Origin: Methylobacterium sp. J-076
GTDB taxonomy: Bacteria; Pseudomonadota; Alphaproteobacteria; Rhizobiales; Beijerinckiaceae
NCBI RefSeq assembly: GCF_022829405.1
Contig: NZ_JAKSXW010000121.1
Coordinates: 1-64,000 of the forward strand
Direction of reading: 5' to 3'
Length of the DNA: 64,000 nucleotides
The notes under the pieces are model-generated. The model had not been told where the DNA came from and made no database searches. It saw nothing but the letters and a program-made list of their open reading frames with translations. Shown one piece after another: positions 1 to 10,686 of the stretch (position 1 is the first letter of the stretch; every line of letters begins with the position of its first letter). A program made the position numbers and the translations under genes.

Positions 1-151
1 CGCCGGTGATCGACACCGCGTCGATCATCTCCGCCCGCACCGCGTCCGCCACGCTCTGCAGCTCCGCCTCCGGCACCTTCCGAAGATCGGACGGCTCGTC
101 CACACGGTCCAGCAACGCTGATTGCTCAGGGGTGATCGGCAATGCTCGCAC
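1..151 (-). CDS. dxs: 1-deoxy-D-xylulose-5-phosphate synthase, N-terminal fragment
   Basis: The reverse strand encodes about 50 residues running off the left edge. The text contains LLDRVDEPSDLRKVPEAEL followed by a segment ending AEMIDAVSITG, which is the characteristic N-terminus of DXS, the thiamine-diphosphate enzyme that condenses pyruvate and glyceraldehyde-3-phosphate in the first step of the MEP isoprenoid pathway. The catalytic parts lie outside the window. The start is uncertain: GTG at 151 and TTG at 142 are both possible, with no strong ribosome binding site. A second MEP gene, ispE, lies at 50.6-51.4 kb but is not linked in an operon. Confidence 0.8.
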   Translation of the reverse strand, partial: MRALPITPEQSALLDRVDEPSDLRKVPEAELQSVADAVRAEMIDAVSITG

Positions 152-296
152 TCGCTTTAATTCGATTGTGCCGCCCGCCGCGTCGATCCAGACCGGACAC
201 CGCGCGGGCCTTGAGCGGGGCGCGACCGTATGAGATCCCGGATGCCGCCGCTATCACGATATTTCCAGTTACGAACGATCGGCCCTTCGATCAATA

Positions 297-319
297 ACAG
301 GAAGACGCTTTTTTCCTGT
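297..319. other. inverted repeat in the dxs / secreted-protein divergent region
   Basis: ACAGGAA (297-303) and TTCCTGT (313-319) form a perfect 7-bp inverted repeat with a 9-base spacer. It lies between the leftward dxs start and the rightward small secreted protein, in a locally AT-richer patch. It could be an operator for either gene or a weak hairpin; there is no T-tract typical of an intrinsic terminator. Function unknown. Confidence 0.4.
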
Positions 320-351
320 CTCGTGCCCTCGCCGCCACATGAGGTCTTCCG

Positions 352-606
352 TTGAGCGTCGCTCGTTTGTGCATAATCCTGCTGATCTCGGCGGCTCCAT
401 ACTGCAGCCCAGCTTCGGCCGATCCCCGACCGGTGGACGGCAACCTGGACTTTCCGTGCAACTTCCTCGGACTTTGCCCTGCCCGCACGGTGCCGGGGGG
501 ACCCGACCGCGACGTGCGACCCTTCAGCACGAGCCTCGGCCGCCCCTGCGCCCGGCGGGACCGGCCGACCCCGGAGGGGACCCGGCACGTCCGGGCGTGC
601 TGGTGA
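352..606 (+). CDS. small secreted protein, unknown function
   Basis: An 84-residue frame starting at TTG 352 after a GAGGTC ribosome binding site 6 bases upstream. Residues 1-23 look like a signal peptide (ARLCIILLISAAPYCSPASA, then an acidic/proline start). The mature part has several cysteines (CNFLGLC, a later C, and RACW at the end) and is rich in Pro and Arg. The stop codon overlaps the nuclease start as GTGA (603-606), which supports co-translation. No family is recognised; it could be a partner or inhibitor of the nuclease, but that is inference only. The C-terminal half has no clear domain and the gene may be spurious. Confidence 0.45.
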   Translation: MSVARLCIILLISAAPYCSPASADPRPVDGNLDFPCNFLGLCPARTVPGGPDRDVRPFSTSLGRPCARRDRPTPEGTRHVRACW

Positions 607-1493
607 GGGCCACGCGCCCCCTCGCCCTCGTCGCCGCCCTCGCTGGGCTCGGAACGGCCCCGGCGGCGGCGGAGACCTGCCCCGGCCTGTTCGCGGAGGG
701 CCAAGTGCCCGTGGTGGTGAACGCGAAGCTCGCCATGCGGACGCAGGCCCTGTGCTTCGAGGCCTTCGCGGTGCTCCATTCCGGCGTGACCCGCACGCCG
801 CTCTATTCCGCCGAGCACCTGACCCGCGCCAGCGTCGCGGCGGCGCGCACCGTCGCCCGGGACGACGCGTTCCACGAGGAGCCGCGCCTGCCCGTTGAGG
901 ACCGCGCCCGCCTGGAGGATTACGTCCGCAGCGGATACGACCGGGGCCACCTCTCGCCCGCGGGCGACATGCCGACGGAGACGGCGCAGGCGCAATCCTT
1001 CACCCTCGCCAACGTCGTCCCGCAGGACAGGTCCGTGAACCGGGGCCTGTGGAGCGACATTGAAGAGAGCGTGCGCCGCCTCGCCACCCGGCGCGGGTCG
1101 ATCTTCGTGGTGACGGGGGTGATCTTCTCGGGCGGGTCCGTGCGGGAGATCGGCTCCGGGGTCCTCGTGCCGACGCAGCTCTACAAGGCCCTCTACGACC
1201 CGGCCACGGGGGAGGCGGGCGCCTACCTCGTCGCCAACGAAGCGGGCCAGGAATGGCAGGGCCTCTCCCTCGACGCCCTCCGTGCCGCCGCGGGCATCGA
1301 CGTGTTCCCCGGCCTGCCCCCCGCGGCCAAGGCGACGGCGATGACGCTTCCGGACCCGCACGCCTTCTCGCGCAGCGCAGACACCGCGCGCCCCGGGACG
1401 CGCCAGGACGAGGGCTGGCGCGACCGGCTCGTTCGGGAGATGATGCGGGCGGTCAGGAAGGCCGTCCGCGAGTTCCTCCGCGGGATCTTCTGA
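603..1493 (+). CDS. exported DNA/RNA non-specific endonuclease (NUC family)
   Basis: A 296-residue protein. Residues 1-22 are a hydrophobic signal peptide ending APAAA, so it acts in the periplasm or outside. It belongs to the beta-beta-alpha-metal nucleases: the motif DRGHLSPAGDM (D113, R114, G115, catalytic H116) is followed by FTLANVVPQ, which carries the metal-binding Asn region. Such enzymes cut single- and double-stranded DNA and RNA for scavenging or defence. GTG 603 is chosen because it overlaps the upstream stop (GTGA); GTG 597 is the alternative. The C-terminal tail after residue 240 is basic and looks disordered. An upstream extension to 339 is possible on paper but lacks a signal sequence. 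Confidence 0.85.
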   Translation: MRATRPLALVAALAGLGTAPAAAETCPGLFAEGQVPVVVNAKLAMRTQALCFEAFAVLHSGVTRTPLYSAEHLTRASVAAARTVARDDAFHEEPRLPVEDRARLEDYVRSGYDRGHLSPAGDMPTETAQAQSFTLANVVPQDRSVNRGLWSDIEESVRRLATRRGSIFVVTGVIFSGGSVREIGSGVLVPTQLYKALYDPATGEAGAYLVANEAGQEWQGLSLDALRAAAGIDVFPGLPPAAKATAMTLPDPHAFSRSADTARPGTRQDEGWRDRLVREMMRAVRKAVREFLRGIF

Positions 1494-1500
1494 GGCGACC

Positions 1501-1782
1501 ATGACGAAGGCGGCCCCCACTCCCACCGACCGGTTCGCGCCCTTCGCGGACGATGCCGCGGCGCGCACCATCGGCGGCCTGTCCGTGGAGAACGGCACCG
1601 GCCGGATCGCCGTGCACGGCTCGCTCGACATCACCCGCGACAAGGCCGGGCTCGCGCAGGCGCGCCTGCTGCGGGAGACCTGCGAGGCGATCGTCCGGGC
1701 GCTGGAGGAAGCCGACCTGCCCGAGGCGGTCGCGCAGGCCCCCGACGACCCGCCCCGCCGGGTCGCGAACCCCTTCGCCTGA
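1501..1782 (+). CDS. conserved hypothetical protein, 93 residues
   Basis: It starts at ATG 1501, seven bases after the nuclease stop, so it is probably in the same transcript. The middle (RTIGGLSVENGTGRIAVHGS, then DITRDKAGLAQARLLRETCE) suggests a short beta region followed by an amphipathic helix. There is no signal peptide or membrane segment. No characterised family is recognised. It may be a lineage-specific protein of Methylobacteriaceae, judging by codon usage like its neighbours and the absence of known motifs. Confidence 0.7.
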   Translation: MTKAAPTPTDRFAPFADDAAARTIGGLSVENGTGRIAVHGSLDITRDKAGLAQARLLRETCEAIVRALEEADLPEAVAQAPDDPPRRVANPFA

Positions 1783-1936
1783 CGGAGGGGGGGGCGGCCC
1801 GATCCTTGCCGCTCTCCGGCCAGCCTGATAGTCGGGACGGATCATACGACACATCCAGACTCGCGCGACAGTGCCGGCCATGACGCCCGCCGCCGCACGC
1901 CGCGATTCTCCCTTCCAAGACCGAGGACGATCCGCG

Positions 1937-3589
<1,653 letters not shown>

Positions 3590-3696
3590 GGCTCCGTCCT
3601 CCCCGGCGGTGCGCCGCCGGGGCAGGGAACCGAATCGTCCCGGCGATCTTGCTTGGCTGCGGTGGCGGCGCGACGCGGTGGCCACGGGACAACCGG

Positions 3697-4620
3697 ATGC
3701 CGGATCGCCGCTCGCTCCTCCTCACCCTCGCCGCCGCAATGGCCGTTTCCCCGGCGCGCGCCATCGGGGCGCCGGAGCGAATCCCCCTCTGGCCCGGCAT
3801 CCCCCCCGGCGGGGGCGGGCCGATGGGGCCGCTGCGCAGGGACGACAGCGGCGCGGTGAGCAACATCGCCACGCCGGTCCTCGAAGCCTTCCTCCCCGAG
3901 CGGCCGACGGGCATCGCGGTCCTGGTGGCGGGCGGTGGTGGCTATGCCCGCATCGGCCTCGTCAAGGAGGCCTACCCGGCCGCCTACTGGCTGGCGGCGC
4001 AGGGCATCACCGCCTTCGTCCTGACCTACCGCCTGCCGCAAGAGGGCTGGAACGACGGCCCGGCCGTCGCCCTCCAGGACGTCCAACGGGGCCTGCGCCT
4101 GATCCGCGCCCAGGCGGAGCGGTTCGGGATCGATCCGGCCCGGATCGGCGTCATGGGCTTCTCGGCCGGTGGGCATCTGTGCGGGATGGCGGCCTCCCGG
4201 TCCGCCTTCCGCTCCTACGCCCCGGTCGATGCCGCGGACGAGGGGTCGGCGCGGCCGGACTTCGCGAGCCTCATCTACCCGGTCGTGTCCCTCGAGCCGC
4301 CCTACGACCGGACCACCAGCCGCCGCTCCCTCGTGGGCGAGGCGCCGAGCCCGGCCGACAGCGCGGCGTGGTCGCTCCAGACCTACGTGCGGGGCGGCTG
4401 CCCGCCGATCTTCCTCGTCCAGACGGACGACGACCCGGTGATCGGCCCCGAGCACAGCCGGATCCTCGACACCGCCTGCCGGGCGGCGCAGGTGCCGGTG
4501 GAGTATCACCGCTTCGCCGTCGGGGGCCACGGCTTCGGCATCGGCCGGTCCGACACCTCCGTCGCCCTCTGGCCGCGCCTGTACCGGCTCTGGCTGTCCA
4601 GCATCGCCCTGACGCGCTGA
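3697..4620 (+). CDS. exported alpha/beta hydrolase (esterase/lipase family)
   Basis: A 307-residue protein. ATG 3697 opens MPDRRSLLLTLAAAMAVSP, a signal peptide with an RR pair resembling a Tat signal. The nucleophile elbow is GFSAGGHL (Ser nucleophile). AVLVAGGGGYARIG supplies the oxyanion-hole region, DDDPVIGPEHS the acid, and GGHGFGIG the catalytic His, as in acetyl-xylan-esterase-like and feruloyl-esterase-like hydrolases. The substrate cannot be told from sequence. It ends three bases before the OpgC-like gene, so it is the first gene of a three-gene operon; a role in modifying periplasmic or surface glycans would fit but is inferred. Confidence 0.85.
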   Translation: MPDRRSLLLTLAAAMAVSPARAIGAPERIPLWPGIPPGGGGPMGPLRRDDSGAVSNIATPVLEAFLPERPTGIAVLVAGGGGYARIGLVKEAYPAAYWLAAQGITAFVLTYRLPQEGWNDGPAVALQDVQRGLRLIRAQAERFGIDPARIGVMGFSAGGHLCGMAASRSAFRSYAPVDAADEGSARPDFASLIYPVVSLEPPYDRTTSRRSLVGEAPSPADSAAWSLQTYVRGGCPPIFLVQTDDDPVIGPEHSRILDTACRAAQVPVEYHRFAVGGHGFGIGRSDTSVALWPRLYRLWLSSIALTR

Positions 4621-4623
4621 GCG

Positions 4624-5757
4624 ATGGAGAGGCCCGCCCCTCACGGCGCCGTCGGCGCCCCCGCGGACGCGCCCCGCGGGCGCGATCCCCGGGTCGATGT
4701 GCTGCGGGGGCTCGCGCTGTTGATGATCTTCATCGATCACATCCCCCGCAACGCGCCGGCCTTCTTCACCCTGCACAATTTCGGGTTCTCCGACGCCGCC
4801 GAGATCTTCGTGCTGCTGGCGGGCTACTCGTCCATGGTCGCCTATGGCGGGCTGTTCCGGCGGGCCGGCATCGGCACGACCCTGGCCCGGATCGCCCGGC
4901 GCTGCCTGCGGATCTATCTGTTCCAGGCCGGACTGCTCGTCGCCACGCTTCTGATCGTGCGGGCCTGGATGGACATGACCGGCCTCGTCCCGCGATTCGG
5001 GGTGAGGCCGCTCCTCGAGATGGGGCTGTGGCAGGGGATGATGCGCGGCCTCTCCCTCAACGCCCTGCCGAACTACCTCGACATCCTGCCGCTCTACATC
5101 ATCCTGCTGGCGGCGTTCCCCCTCGTGTATATCGGGCTGACGCGCGGTGTCTGGGGCACGCTGGCCCTGTCGGGGACGTTCTGGCTCGCCTCCAACGTCG
5201 ATCACCAGTTCAACCTTCCGAACGCGGCCGCCGTCGATGACGGGTGGTACTTCAACCCGTTCTCGTGGCAGTTCCTGTTCGTGATCGGCGCCGCCCTCGC
5301 TGTGGCGGTGCGGGGCGGGAACGGCTTCCTGCCGCGCTATCCCGTGTTGACGGCCCTCGCCGCCGCCTACCTCGCCTTCTCGTTCTTCCAGGGCGGTTCG
5401 TGGGGCGAGTGGGGCCTGCACGACCTGCGCCCCCTGGCGATGGAGCCCCCCGACAAGGGGCATGTGGCGCCGCTCCGCCTCGTCAACATCCTCGCCCTGG
5501 CCTACCTGCTGTTCAGTACGCCCACCCTCCTGGCGTTGTCGCGGCGGCCCTTCCTGCGGGCGGCCGAGGCCTGCGGGAAGCATTCGCTGGAGATCTTCGC
5601 GGTGGGCTGCCTCGCCGCTCTGTTCGGGCGCATCCTGTACCGGACGTTCGAACCGCTCTGGTGGCTCCAGGCGGTGGTGAACCTGTCGGGGCTCGCGCTG
5701 ATGCTCGGCCTCGGCCTGCTCCTGGACGATCGAGCGAAGAAGAAAGCCCGCGCCTGA
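4624..5757 (+). CDS. OpgC-domain membrane acyltransferase
   Basis: A 377-residue polytopic membrane protein with about ten hydrophobic segments from residue 20 to the end. The N-terminal motif [20 protein letters not shown] and the following [20 protein letters not shown] are hallmarks of the OpgC family. OpgC transfers succinyl groups to osmoregulated periplasmic glucans. Conserved D (RVDVLRG) and H (IDHIP) are present. It is translated close behind the hydrolase and its stop TGA shares one base with the next ATG (TGATG). The exact acceptor in this organism is unknown. The OpgC family is distinct from, but fold-related to, acyltransferase-3 proteins. Confidence 0.85.
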   Translation: MERPAPHGAVGAPADAPRGRDPRVDVLRGLALLMIFIDHIPRNAPAFFTLHNFGFSDAAEIFVLLAGYSSMVAYGGLFRRAGIGTTLARIARRCLRIYLFQAGLLVATLLIVRAWMDMTGLVPRFGVRPLLEMGLWQGMMRGLSLNALPNYLDILPLYIILLAAFPLVYIGLTRGVWGTLALSGTFWLASNVDHQFNLPNAAAVDDGWYFNPFSWQFLFVIGAALAVAVRGGNGFLPRYPVLTALAAAYLAFSFFQGGSWGEWGLHDLRPLAMEPPDKGHVAPLRLVNILALAYLLFSTPTLLALSRRPFLRAAEACGKHSLEIFAVGCLAALFGRILYRTFEPLWWLQAVVNLSGLALMLGLGLLLDDRAKKKARA

Positions 5758-5927
5758 TGCCGCCGATGCGCCGAAAGGGCGACCTCCCCACCAAGATCTG
5801 CGCCCAATGCGGCCTTCCGTTCGCGTGGCGGAAGAAGTGGGAGCGTGTCTGGGACGAGGTCCGCTACTGCTCCGACCGCTGCCGGAGGGAGGCCAAACGG
5901 GGCGGGCCGAAGGACGGCAAGGGCTGA
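5757..5927 (+). CDS. DUF2256 small zinc-ribbon-like protein
   Basis: A 56-residue protein overlapping the OpgC stop by one base (TGATG). The core [20 protein letters not shown] then [15 protein letters not shown] matches DUF2256. The CxxC...CxxxC cysteines suggest a single bound metal. The family function is unknown; members are often found beside cryptochrome/photolyase genes, but no such gene is adjacent here. The downstream 240 bases to the next gene (5928-6167) show no supported gene, although both strands are open in places. Confidence 0.85.
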   Translation: MPPMRRKGDLPTKICAQCGLPFAWRKKWERVWDEVRYCSDRCRREAKRGGPKDGKG

Positions 5928-6167
5928 AGGAGACCCGCTCCCCCCCTCGGCGATCCGATAATGGGCAGCGTTTGAGAGCGGCCGCTGGCCAGGACCACGA
6001 GGCCTCGCGCATGGCGTCGGCCAGGGTGCAGGCCGCCCGGAGCGTTCGACCGGCAATCGGCTGAACCGCTTTGATGCGCTCCAGCCCGCTCGGGCGGGGT
6101 GCGTCATCCGGAGGTGCAGCCCCGCCGAGCGCGCCCGCCCGGGCGGGGTGCGGAGGGGGCCGCTCTC

Positions 6168-6479
6168 CTAGTGGGTCCAGGGCGCCGTGCGGTTGAACTT
6201 GAAGTTGTCCGAATAGGACAGGCCCTTGCGCGCCGTATCCTTGCCCGGCTCCTCGACCCGGTAGGTGATGCCTTCGCGCTGGGCGTAGGCGACAGCCTCC
6301 TCCCGCGTGTCGAATTCCAGGCGCACCTGCTGCATCATGTCCTTCGAGCCGTACCAGCCCATCAGCGGATCGGTCTCGCGCGGGCTCGTCTGGTCGAACA
6401 CCAAGACCCATTGCTTGGTCCGGGCGAGGCCCGATTGGGACGCATCCTTGGTCGGGCGGTAGATGCGGGCGCTCGGCAT
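6168..6479 (-). CDS. NADH dehydrogenase accessory subunit, NDUFS4 family (ETC complex I subunit)
   Basis: A 103-residue protein, the alphaproteobacterial counterpart of the 18-kDa NDUFS4 subunit of mitochondrial complex I. Visible family features are MPSARIYRPTKDASQSG, WVLVFDQ, DPLMGWYGSKDMMQQVRLEF, EEAVAYAQREGI and a C-terminal YSDNFKFNRTAPWTH. It sits on the matrix-equivalent (cytoplasmic) arm of complex I and stabilises assembly. It is unlinked to the nuo operon and lies just downstream of a tRNA-Pro gene on the same strand. Confidence 0.92.
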   Translation of the reverse strand: MPSARIYRPTKDASQSGLARTKQWVLVFDQTSPRETDPLMGWYGSKDMMQQVRLEFDTREEAVAYAQREGITYRVEEPGKDTARKGLSYSDNFKFNRTAPWTH

Positions 6480-6518
6480 GGGGGTCTGATGGCTCCTGGC
6501 ACTGTGCGCTGCGGAGGA

Positions 6519-6595
<77 letters not shown>

Positions 6596-6695
6596 ACGGC
6601 CATCCGCGGCGTCAAATCCGTACCCGTTTGGCCCTGCCACGGCAAGGAGGAGGACGAGTTCCCCCTCTGGCGCGGACCGGTTGGCAAAATGTCCC

Positions 6696-6720
6696 GGAAC
6701 TTCAGGCAAAGTTGGTCATT
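6696..6720 (+). promoter_or_regulatory. possible general-stress (EcfG-type) promoter, one mismatch
   Basis: GGAAC (6696-6700), 16 bases, then CATT (6717-6720). The alphaproteobacterial stress sigma factor EcfG recognises GGAAC-N16/17-CGTT, so this has one mismatch in the -10 part. It lies 34 bases before the exported repeat protein, with a GGGAGAAC ribosome binding site in between. A weak candidate alone, but a perfect site occurs at 56.1 kb before another small exported protein. Confidence 0.35.
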
Positions 6721-6753
6721 ACTGAGCAGATAACAATCTCGGGAGAACGTCTT

Positions 6754-7143
6754 ATGCAGGCTAACCGTGTCCTCGCGACCGCCGCCATCCTCGTCATGAC
6801 TGCCGGCTCGGCTTTCGCCGCCCCGTGCAACACCGGCACGGCGATGCCGAAGTCCCCGGACAAGCAGGCGTCCAACCCGAAGAGCTCGGACATGGACAAG
6901 TCGAGCGCGAATCTCGCGGGCGGCAACCAGCCGGCCTCGCCGGGCACCGTCGGCGCCATGAACAACGCGGGCGCGACCCAGGCCCAGACCAGCACCGGCG
7001 GAACGACCAGCAAGGACGGCACCGATCCGGCCGCCAAGAACATGGCCGGCGGCAACCAGCCCGCGTCCCCCGGCACCGTCGGCGCCATGAACAATGCTGC
7101 CGCCGCCAAGTCGACCACCAACATGTCCGACAAGGACTGCTGA
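6754..7143 (+). CDS. exported low-complexity protein with an 18-residue duplicated motif
   Basis: A 129-residue protein starting at ATG 6754 after GGGAGAAC. Residues 1-22 are a signal peptide (cleavage after SAFA). The mature part is rich in Gly, Ala, Asn, Ser and Thr and contains the motif [18 protein letters not shown] twice, at residues 55-72 and 98-115. Only two cysteines remain, C25 near the mature N-terminus and C129 as the last residue, so a single disulfide could close the chain. Function unknown; probably periplasmic and disordered. A strong terminator follows, so it is monocistronic. Confidence 0.85.
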   Translation: MQANRVLATAAILVMTAGSAFAAPCNTGTAMPKSPDKQASNPKSSDMDKSSANLAGGNQPASPGTVGAMNNAGATQAQTSTGGTTSKDGTDPAAKNMAGGNQPASPGTVGAMNNAAAAKSTTNMSDKDC

Positions 7144-7169
7144 GCGTCACGTCAGCCCAGTCGATCGAG

Positions 7170-7205
7170 ACCCGTCCGGCTTCGCCGCGGCGGGTTTCTT
7201 TTTGC
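7170..7205 (+). terminator. intrinsic terminator of the exported repeat protein
   Basis: ACCCG and CGGGT frame an inner GC-rich hairpin with a CTTCG loop, followed by TTTCTTTTT. It lies 27 bases after the stop codon. Confidence 0.8.
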
Positions 7206-7258
7206 GTCGGCTCCGGCGCCGGTTGAAACGTCGCCGCGTTCGGTGCACGCACCCGCCG

Positions 7259-8356
7259 ATGCGCGTGGACCTCTTCGATTTCGACTTGCCCGACGCGAGC
7301 ATCGCCCTCCGGCCCGCCGAACCCCGCGACGCCGCACGCCTGCTTGTGGTCGCTCCCCGCGAGGCCCCGGCCGACCGGGCGATCCGCGATCTGCCGGGCC
7401 TGCTGCGGCGAGGCGACGCCCTCGTCTTCAACGACACCCGCGTGATCCCCGCCCGGCTGCGCGGGGTGCGCACGCGGCCCGGCGCGCCGGGGCAGCGCAC
7501 CGAGGTGATGCTGCACCTGCGCGAGGCCCCCGATCGGTGGCGCGCCTTCGCCCGCCCGGCCAAACGCCTGTCGCCGGGGGACGACATCACCTTCGGCACC
7601 GCCTCCGACGGCGCCCCCTGCGAGGCGGGCCATCTCCGGGTGAGCGTGGTGGAGAAGGGCGAGGCGGGCGAGGTCGTCCTGCGCTTCGCGTTGTCGGGCC
7701 CCATGCTCGATGAGCGGATCGCCGCGCTGGGCGAGTTGCCGCTCCCCCCCTATATCGCGGGCAAGCGTGCGACCGACGCCCGGGATGCCAGCGACTACCA
7801 GACGGTCTATGCCCGCGACCCCGGCGCCGTGGCGGCGCCGACCGCGGGGCTGCATTTCTCCACCGGGCTCCTCGCCGCCATCGACGCCGCCGGCATCGGC
7901 CGCCATCACCTGACCCTGCATGTGGGGGCGGGCACCTTCCTGCCGGTCAAGGCGGAGGATACCGCGGGCCACCGCATGCACAGCGAGATCGGCCATCTCG
8001 ATGCCGCCACCGCAGAGGCGCTCAACCGGGTCCGGGCGGCGGGCGGGCGGATCGTCGCCGTGGGGACCACCGCCCTGCGCCTCTTGGAGAGCGCGGCGGG
8101 GGAGGACGGGCGGATCGCTCCGTTCTCCGGCCCAACCGACATCTTCATCACCCCGGGCTACCGTTTCCGGGCGGTCGATGCCCTGGTGACGAACTTCCAC
8201 CTGCCGCGCTCGACACTCTTCATGCTGGTCTCGGCCTTCTCCGGCCTCGACACCATGCGCGCGGCCTACGCCCACGCCATCGCGGCGGGCTACCGCTTCT
8301 ACTCCTACGGCGATGCGAGCCTGCTCTTCCCGGCCGCACCCGGAGACACCCCATGA
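7259..8356 (+). CDS. queA: S-adenosylmethionine:tRNA ribosyltransferase-isomerase
   Basis: A 365-residue cytoplasmic enzyme that transfers the ribosyl part of SAM to 7-aminomethyl-7-deazaguanine in tRNA, giving epoxyqueuosine. Family motifs are [31 protein letters not shown] followed by YQTVYA and [24 protein letters not shown] and [14 protein letters not shown]. Length is normal. ATG 7259 gives the canonical start. It overlaps tgt by four bases (ATGA), so both steps of queuosine formation are co-translated. Confidence 0.96.
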   Translation: MRVDLFDFDLPDASIALRPAEPRDAARLLVVAPREAPADRAIRDLPGLLRRGDALVFNDTRVIPARLRGVRTRPGAPGQRTEVMLHLREAPDRWRAFARPAKRLSPGDDITFGTASDGAPCEAGHLRVSVVEKGEAGEVVLRFALSGPMLDERIAALGELPLPPYIAGKRATDARDASDYQTVYARDPGAVAAPTAGLHFSTGLLAAIDAAGIGRHHLTLHVGAGTFLPVKAEDTAGHRMHSEIGHLDAATAEALNRVRAAGGRIVAVGTTALRLLESAAGEDGRIAPFSGPTDIFITPGYRFRAVDALVTNFHLPRSTLFMLVSAFSGLDTMRAAYAHAIAAGYRFYSYGDASLLFPAAPGDTP

Positions 8357-9489
8357 CCGCCACCCGCTTCGGCTTCAGCCTCCACGTGCAGGACGGGGCG
8401 GCCCGCACGGGCGAGATCGCCATGCCGCGCGGTACGATCCGCACCCCGGCCTTCATGCCGGTCGGCACCGCGGCGACGGTGAAGGCGATGTATGCCGGCC
8501 AGGTCCGCGACCTCGGCGCCGACGTGGTGCTCGGCAACACCTACCACCTGATGCTCCGGCCCGGTGCCGAGCGGATGGCCCGCCTCGGCGGGCTGCACGA
8601 ATTCATGCAGTGGAGCGGGCCGATCCTCACCGATTCCGGCGGCTTCCAGGTCATGTCCCTGTCCGCCCTGCGGAAGATCGACGAGGCCGGGGTGACGTTC
8701 CGCTCGCATATCGACGGCACCGCCCACGCCATGAGCCCCGAGCGCTCCATCGAGATCCAGGGCCTGCTCGGCTCGGACATCCAGATGCAGCTCGACGAGT
8801 GCGTGCGCCTGCCCGCCGAGCGGGCGGAGATCGAGAAGGCCATGCGCCTGTCCCTGCGCTGGGCCGAGCGCTGCCGCGTGGCCTTCGGCGAGCAGCCGGG
8901 CAAGGCGATGTTCGGCATCGTCCAGGGGGGAGACCTGCCGGACCTGCGGGCCGAGAGCGCCCGCGGCCTCGTGGACCTCGACCTCAAGGGCTACGCCATC
9001 GGCGGCCTCGCCGTGGGCGAGCCGCAGGCGGTCATGTTCGCGATGATCGAGGCCACCGAGCCGCACCTGCCGCAGGACAGGCCGCGCTACCTGATGGGAG
9101 TCGGCACGCCGGACGACATCCTCGGCTCCGTCGCCCGCGGGATCGACATGTTCGACTGCGTGATGCCGACCCGCGCCGGCCGCCACGGCCTCGCCTATAC
9201 CCGCCACGGGCGGGTGAACCTGCGCAACGCGCGCTGGGCCGAGGTGAAGGAGCCCCTGGACGAGGCCTCCACCTGCCCGGCGGCCAAGGACTATTCCCGC
9301 GCGTATCTCCACCACCTCGTCCGCTCGAACGAGATCCTGGGGATGATGCTGCTGACCTGGAACAACCTCGCCTACTATCAGGACCTCATGGCCGGCGCCC
9401 GTGCCGCCATCCGCGAGGGGCGCTACGCCGCCTATTGCGCCGAGACCCGCGAGGGCTGGGCCCGGGCCGAGCGCGCGGCGACGGTGTGA
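8353..9489 (+). CDS. tgt: queuine/preQ1 tRNA-guanine transglycosylase
   Basis: A 378-residue enzyme that exchanges guanine 34 of GUN-anticodon tRNAs for preQ1. The text shows the substrate pocket [10 protein letters not shown] (catalytic Asp), GIVQGG, the second Asp in [13 protein letters not shown], and CSC-type zinc ligands near [15 protein letters not shown]. Its ATG overlaps the queA stop. In bacteria Tgt inserts preQ1, later modified by QueA and QueG. The order queA-tgt is common in alphaproteobacteria. Confidence 0.96.
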   Translation: MTATRFGFSLHVQDGAARTGEIAMPRGTIRTPAFMPVGTAATVKAMYAGQVRDLGADVVLGNTYHLMLRPGAERMARLGGLHEFMQWSGPILTDSGGFQVMSLSALRKIDEAGVTFRSHIDGTAHAMSPERSIEIQGLLGSDIQMQLDECVRLPAERAEIEKAMRLSLRWAERCRVAFGEQPGKAMFGIVQGGDLPDLRAESARGLVDLDLKGYAIGGLAVGEPQAVMFAMIEATEPHLPQDRPRYLMGVGTPDDILGSVARGIDMFDCVMPTRAGRHGLAYTRHGRVNLRNARWAEVKEPLDEASTCPAAKDYSRAYLHHLVRSNEILGMMLLTWNNLAYYQDLMAGARAAIREGRYAAYCAETREGWARAERAATV

Positions 9490-9578
9490 GTGAGGTGACC
9501 CGCGACAGGGGCGGTTCATCGCCTGCAAGGAGAGGCATTCCGAAGCGACGGGACGCTCCGCCACCTCTCGCATCCCTC

Positions 9579-9606
9579 CGTCGCTTCGCTGCGCCCGCGA
9601 TGACGA
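9579..9606. repeat. single half-copy of the interspersed palindromic repeat
   Basis: CCGTCGCTTCGCTGCG then CCCGCGATGACG matches the right arm of the units in the arrays at 47.9 and 57.8 kb. It lies between tgt and the convergent gene at 9.7 kb. Confidence 0.6.
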
Positions 9607-9657
9607 CGGAGGGACGATGACGGCCGTGAACGAACCCGTTCGCTTACCGCCGCGGCA

Positions 9658-10686
9658 CTAGCGGGCCAAGACCCGGTAGAAACCGTCCGGCGCGTCGGCG
9701 CCGGTCTCGGCCGCGCCCTCCAGGCCGGCGACGATCCGGCCGGCCACCGGAAGCCGGTAGTGCAGCGCGTCCCAGTAATTCGCGTCCTGCGTCGTCACGG
9801 AGGACGGCCGGCGGAAATCGACCACCAGGGTGTTCCGGTCCGCGCCGATGGCGGCCACCCGCGCCTTGCAGGCCGCCTCGCGGAGGCCGGCCGCGGTGCC
9901 GGGGCGCCCCTGCGCCCGGACGTGGACCGGCATGAAGGCCACGATCTTCCGCGTCTCGGGCGGCAGCGCGGCCAGGGCCGCATCGAGTCTGTCGAGGGCG
10001 GGGAATGGCGCGTCCGGCGGATCGGCGGGCGCCTCCGGATCGCCGGTCCCGGCCGCGATATGCGCCCGGGCACGGCCCAGGTCGTAGGTCTCCTCCGGGG
10101 GCGTGAACACGCCGTAGCCGTCCGCGCGGATGCGGGGCGACCCGAACCCGAAGCGCACGCGCACGGCGTTCGCCGCCGCCGTCAGGCCTCGCAGGTTCAC
10201 CTGCCGCAGCACCCCCAAGGGCGCCCCGGGGGCATAGAGCCAATCCGGGAAGGCGTGCTCCGTCCGGGCCGCCGGATGGGCCACGCACCAGGGCGCGTCG
10301 AGGCCGAACAGCACGGCCTTCACCGGCCGCCGGGCGAGGAAGAGCGCGGCGAGGCGCAATTGCTCGTCGGGCGTCGCCGCGTTGACCGCGAGGTTGGCGA
10401 AACGCGCGCCGAAGGCGGCATCGAGGGCGGCGGGGTCGAGGAGCCGCGCCGTCGAGGTCCCGAACACCGCGGCGTCGAACGCCCCGCCCCGGGCGATGGC
10501 CGGGTAGGACAGGCGCTGGTTGCTGTCCACGATCGGCCCCGGCGGATGGCCCGGCGCGGCGCGCAGCCCATACGGGTCGGCCGCGGCGACGAAGGAGACC
10601 AGAACCGCTCCGGCCACGAGGCCGGCGACCACGGCATCGCGGGTGAAATGCCACCATACGGTGGTGGTTGGGTTCGGTGTCCTCAC
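9658..10686 (-). CDS. membrane-anchored SGNH-hydrolase-like protein, unknown function
   Basis: A 342-residue protein with one N-terminal transmembrane anchor (AVVAGLVAGAVLVSFVAA, residues 18-35) and a periplasmic body. VFGTSTARLL resembles the first SGNH block (GxSxxR), and NYWDALHYR near residue 305 resembles the D-x-x-H block, as in AlgX/AlgJ-like and DltD-like acyl-transfer proteins. The match is at motif level only. GTG 10686 overlaps the stop of the MarR gene (GTGA), so the two are co-translated; its expression is probably under that regulator. Confidence 0.7.
   Translation of the reverse strand: MRTPNPTTTVWWHFTRDAVVAGLVAGAVLVSFVAAADPYGLRAAPGHPPGPIVDSNQRLSYPAIARGGAFDAAVFGTSTARLLDPAALDAAFGARFANLAVNAATPDEQLRLAALFLARRPVKAVLFGLDAPWCVAHPAARTEHAFPDWLYAPGAPLGVLRQVNLRGLTAAANAVRVRFGFGSPRIRADGYGVFTPPEETYDLGRARAHIAAGTGDPEAPADPPDAPFPALDRLDAALAALPPETRKIVAFMPVHVRAQGRPGTAAGLREAACKARVAAIGADRNTLVVDFRRPSSVTTQDANYWDALHYRLPVAGRIVAGLEGAAETGADAPDGFYRVLAR

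Noticed and set aside
5928..6167. Coding sequence on the reverse strand between DUF2256 and the NDUFS4-like gene
   Set aside because: A readable frame exists but has no start context, known motif or consistent codon use.
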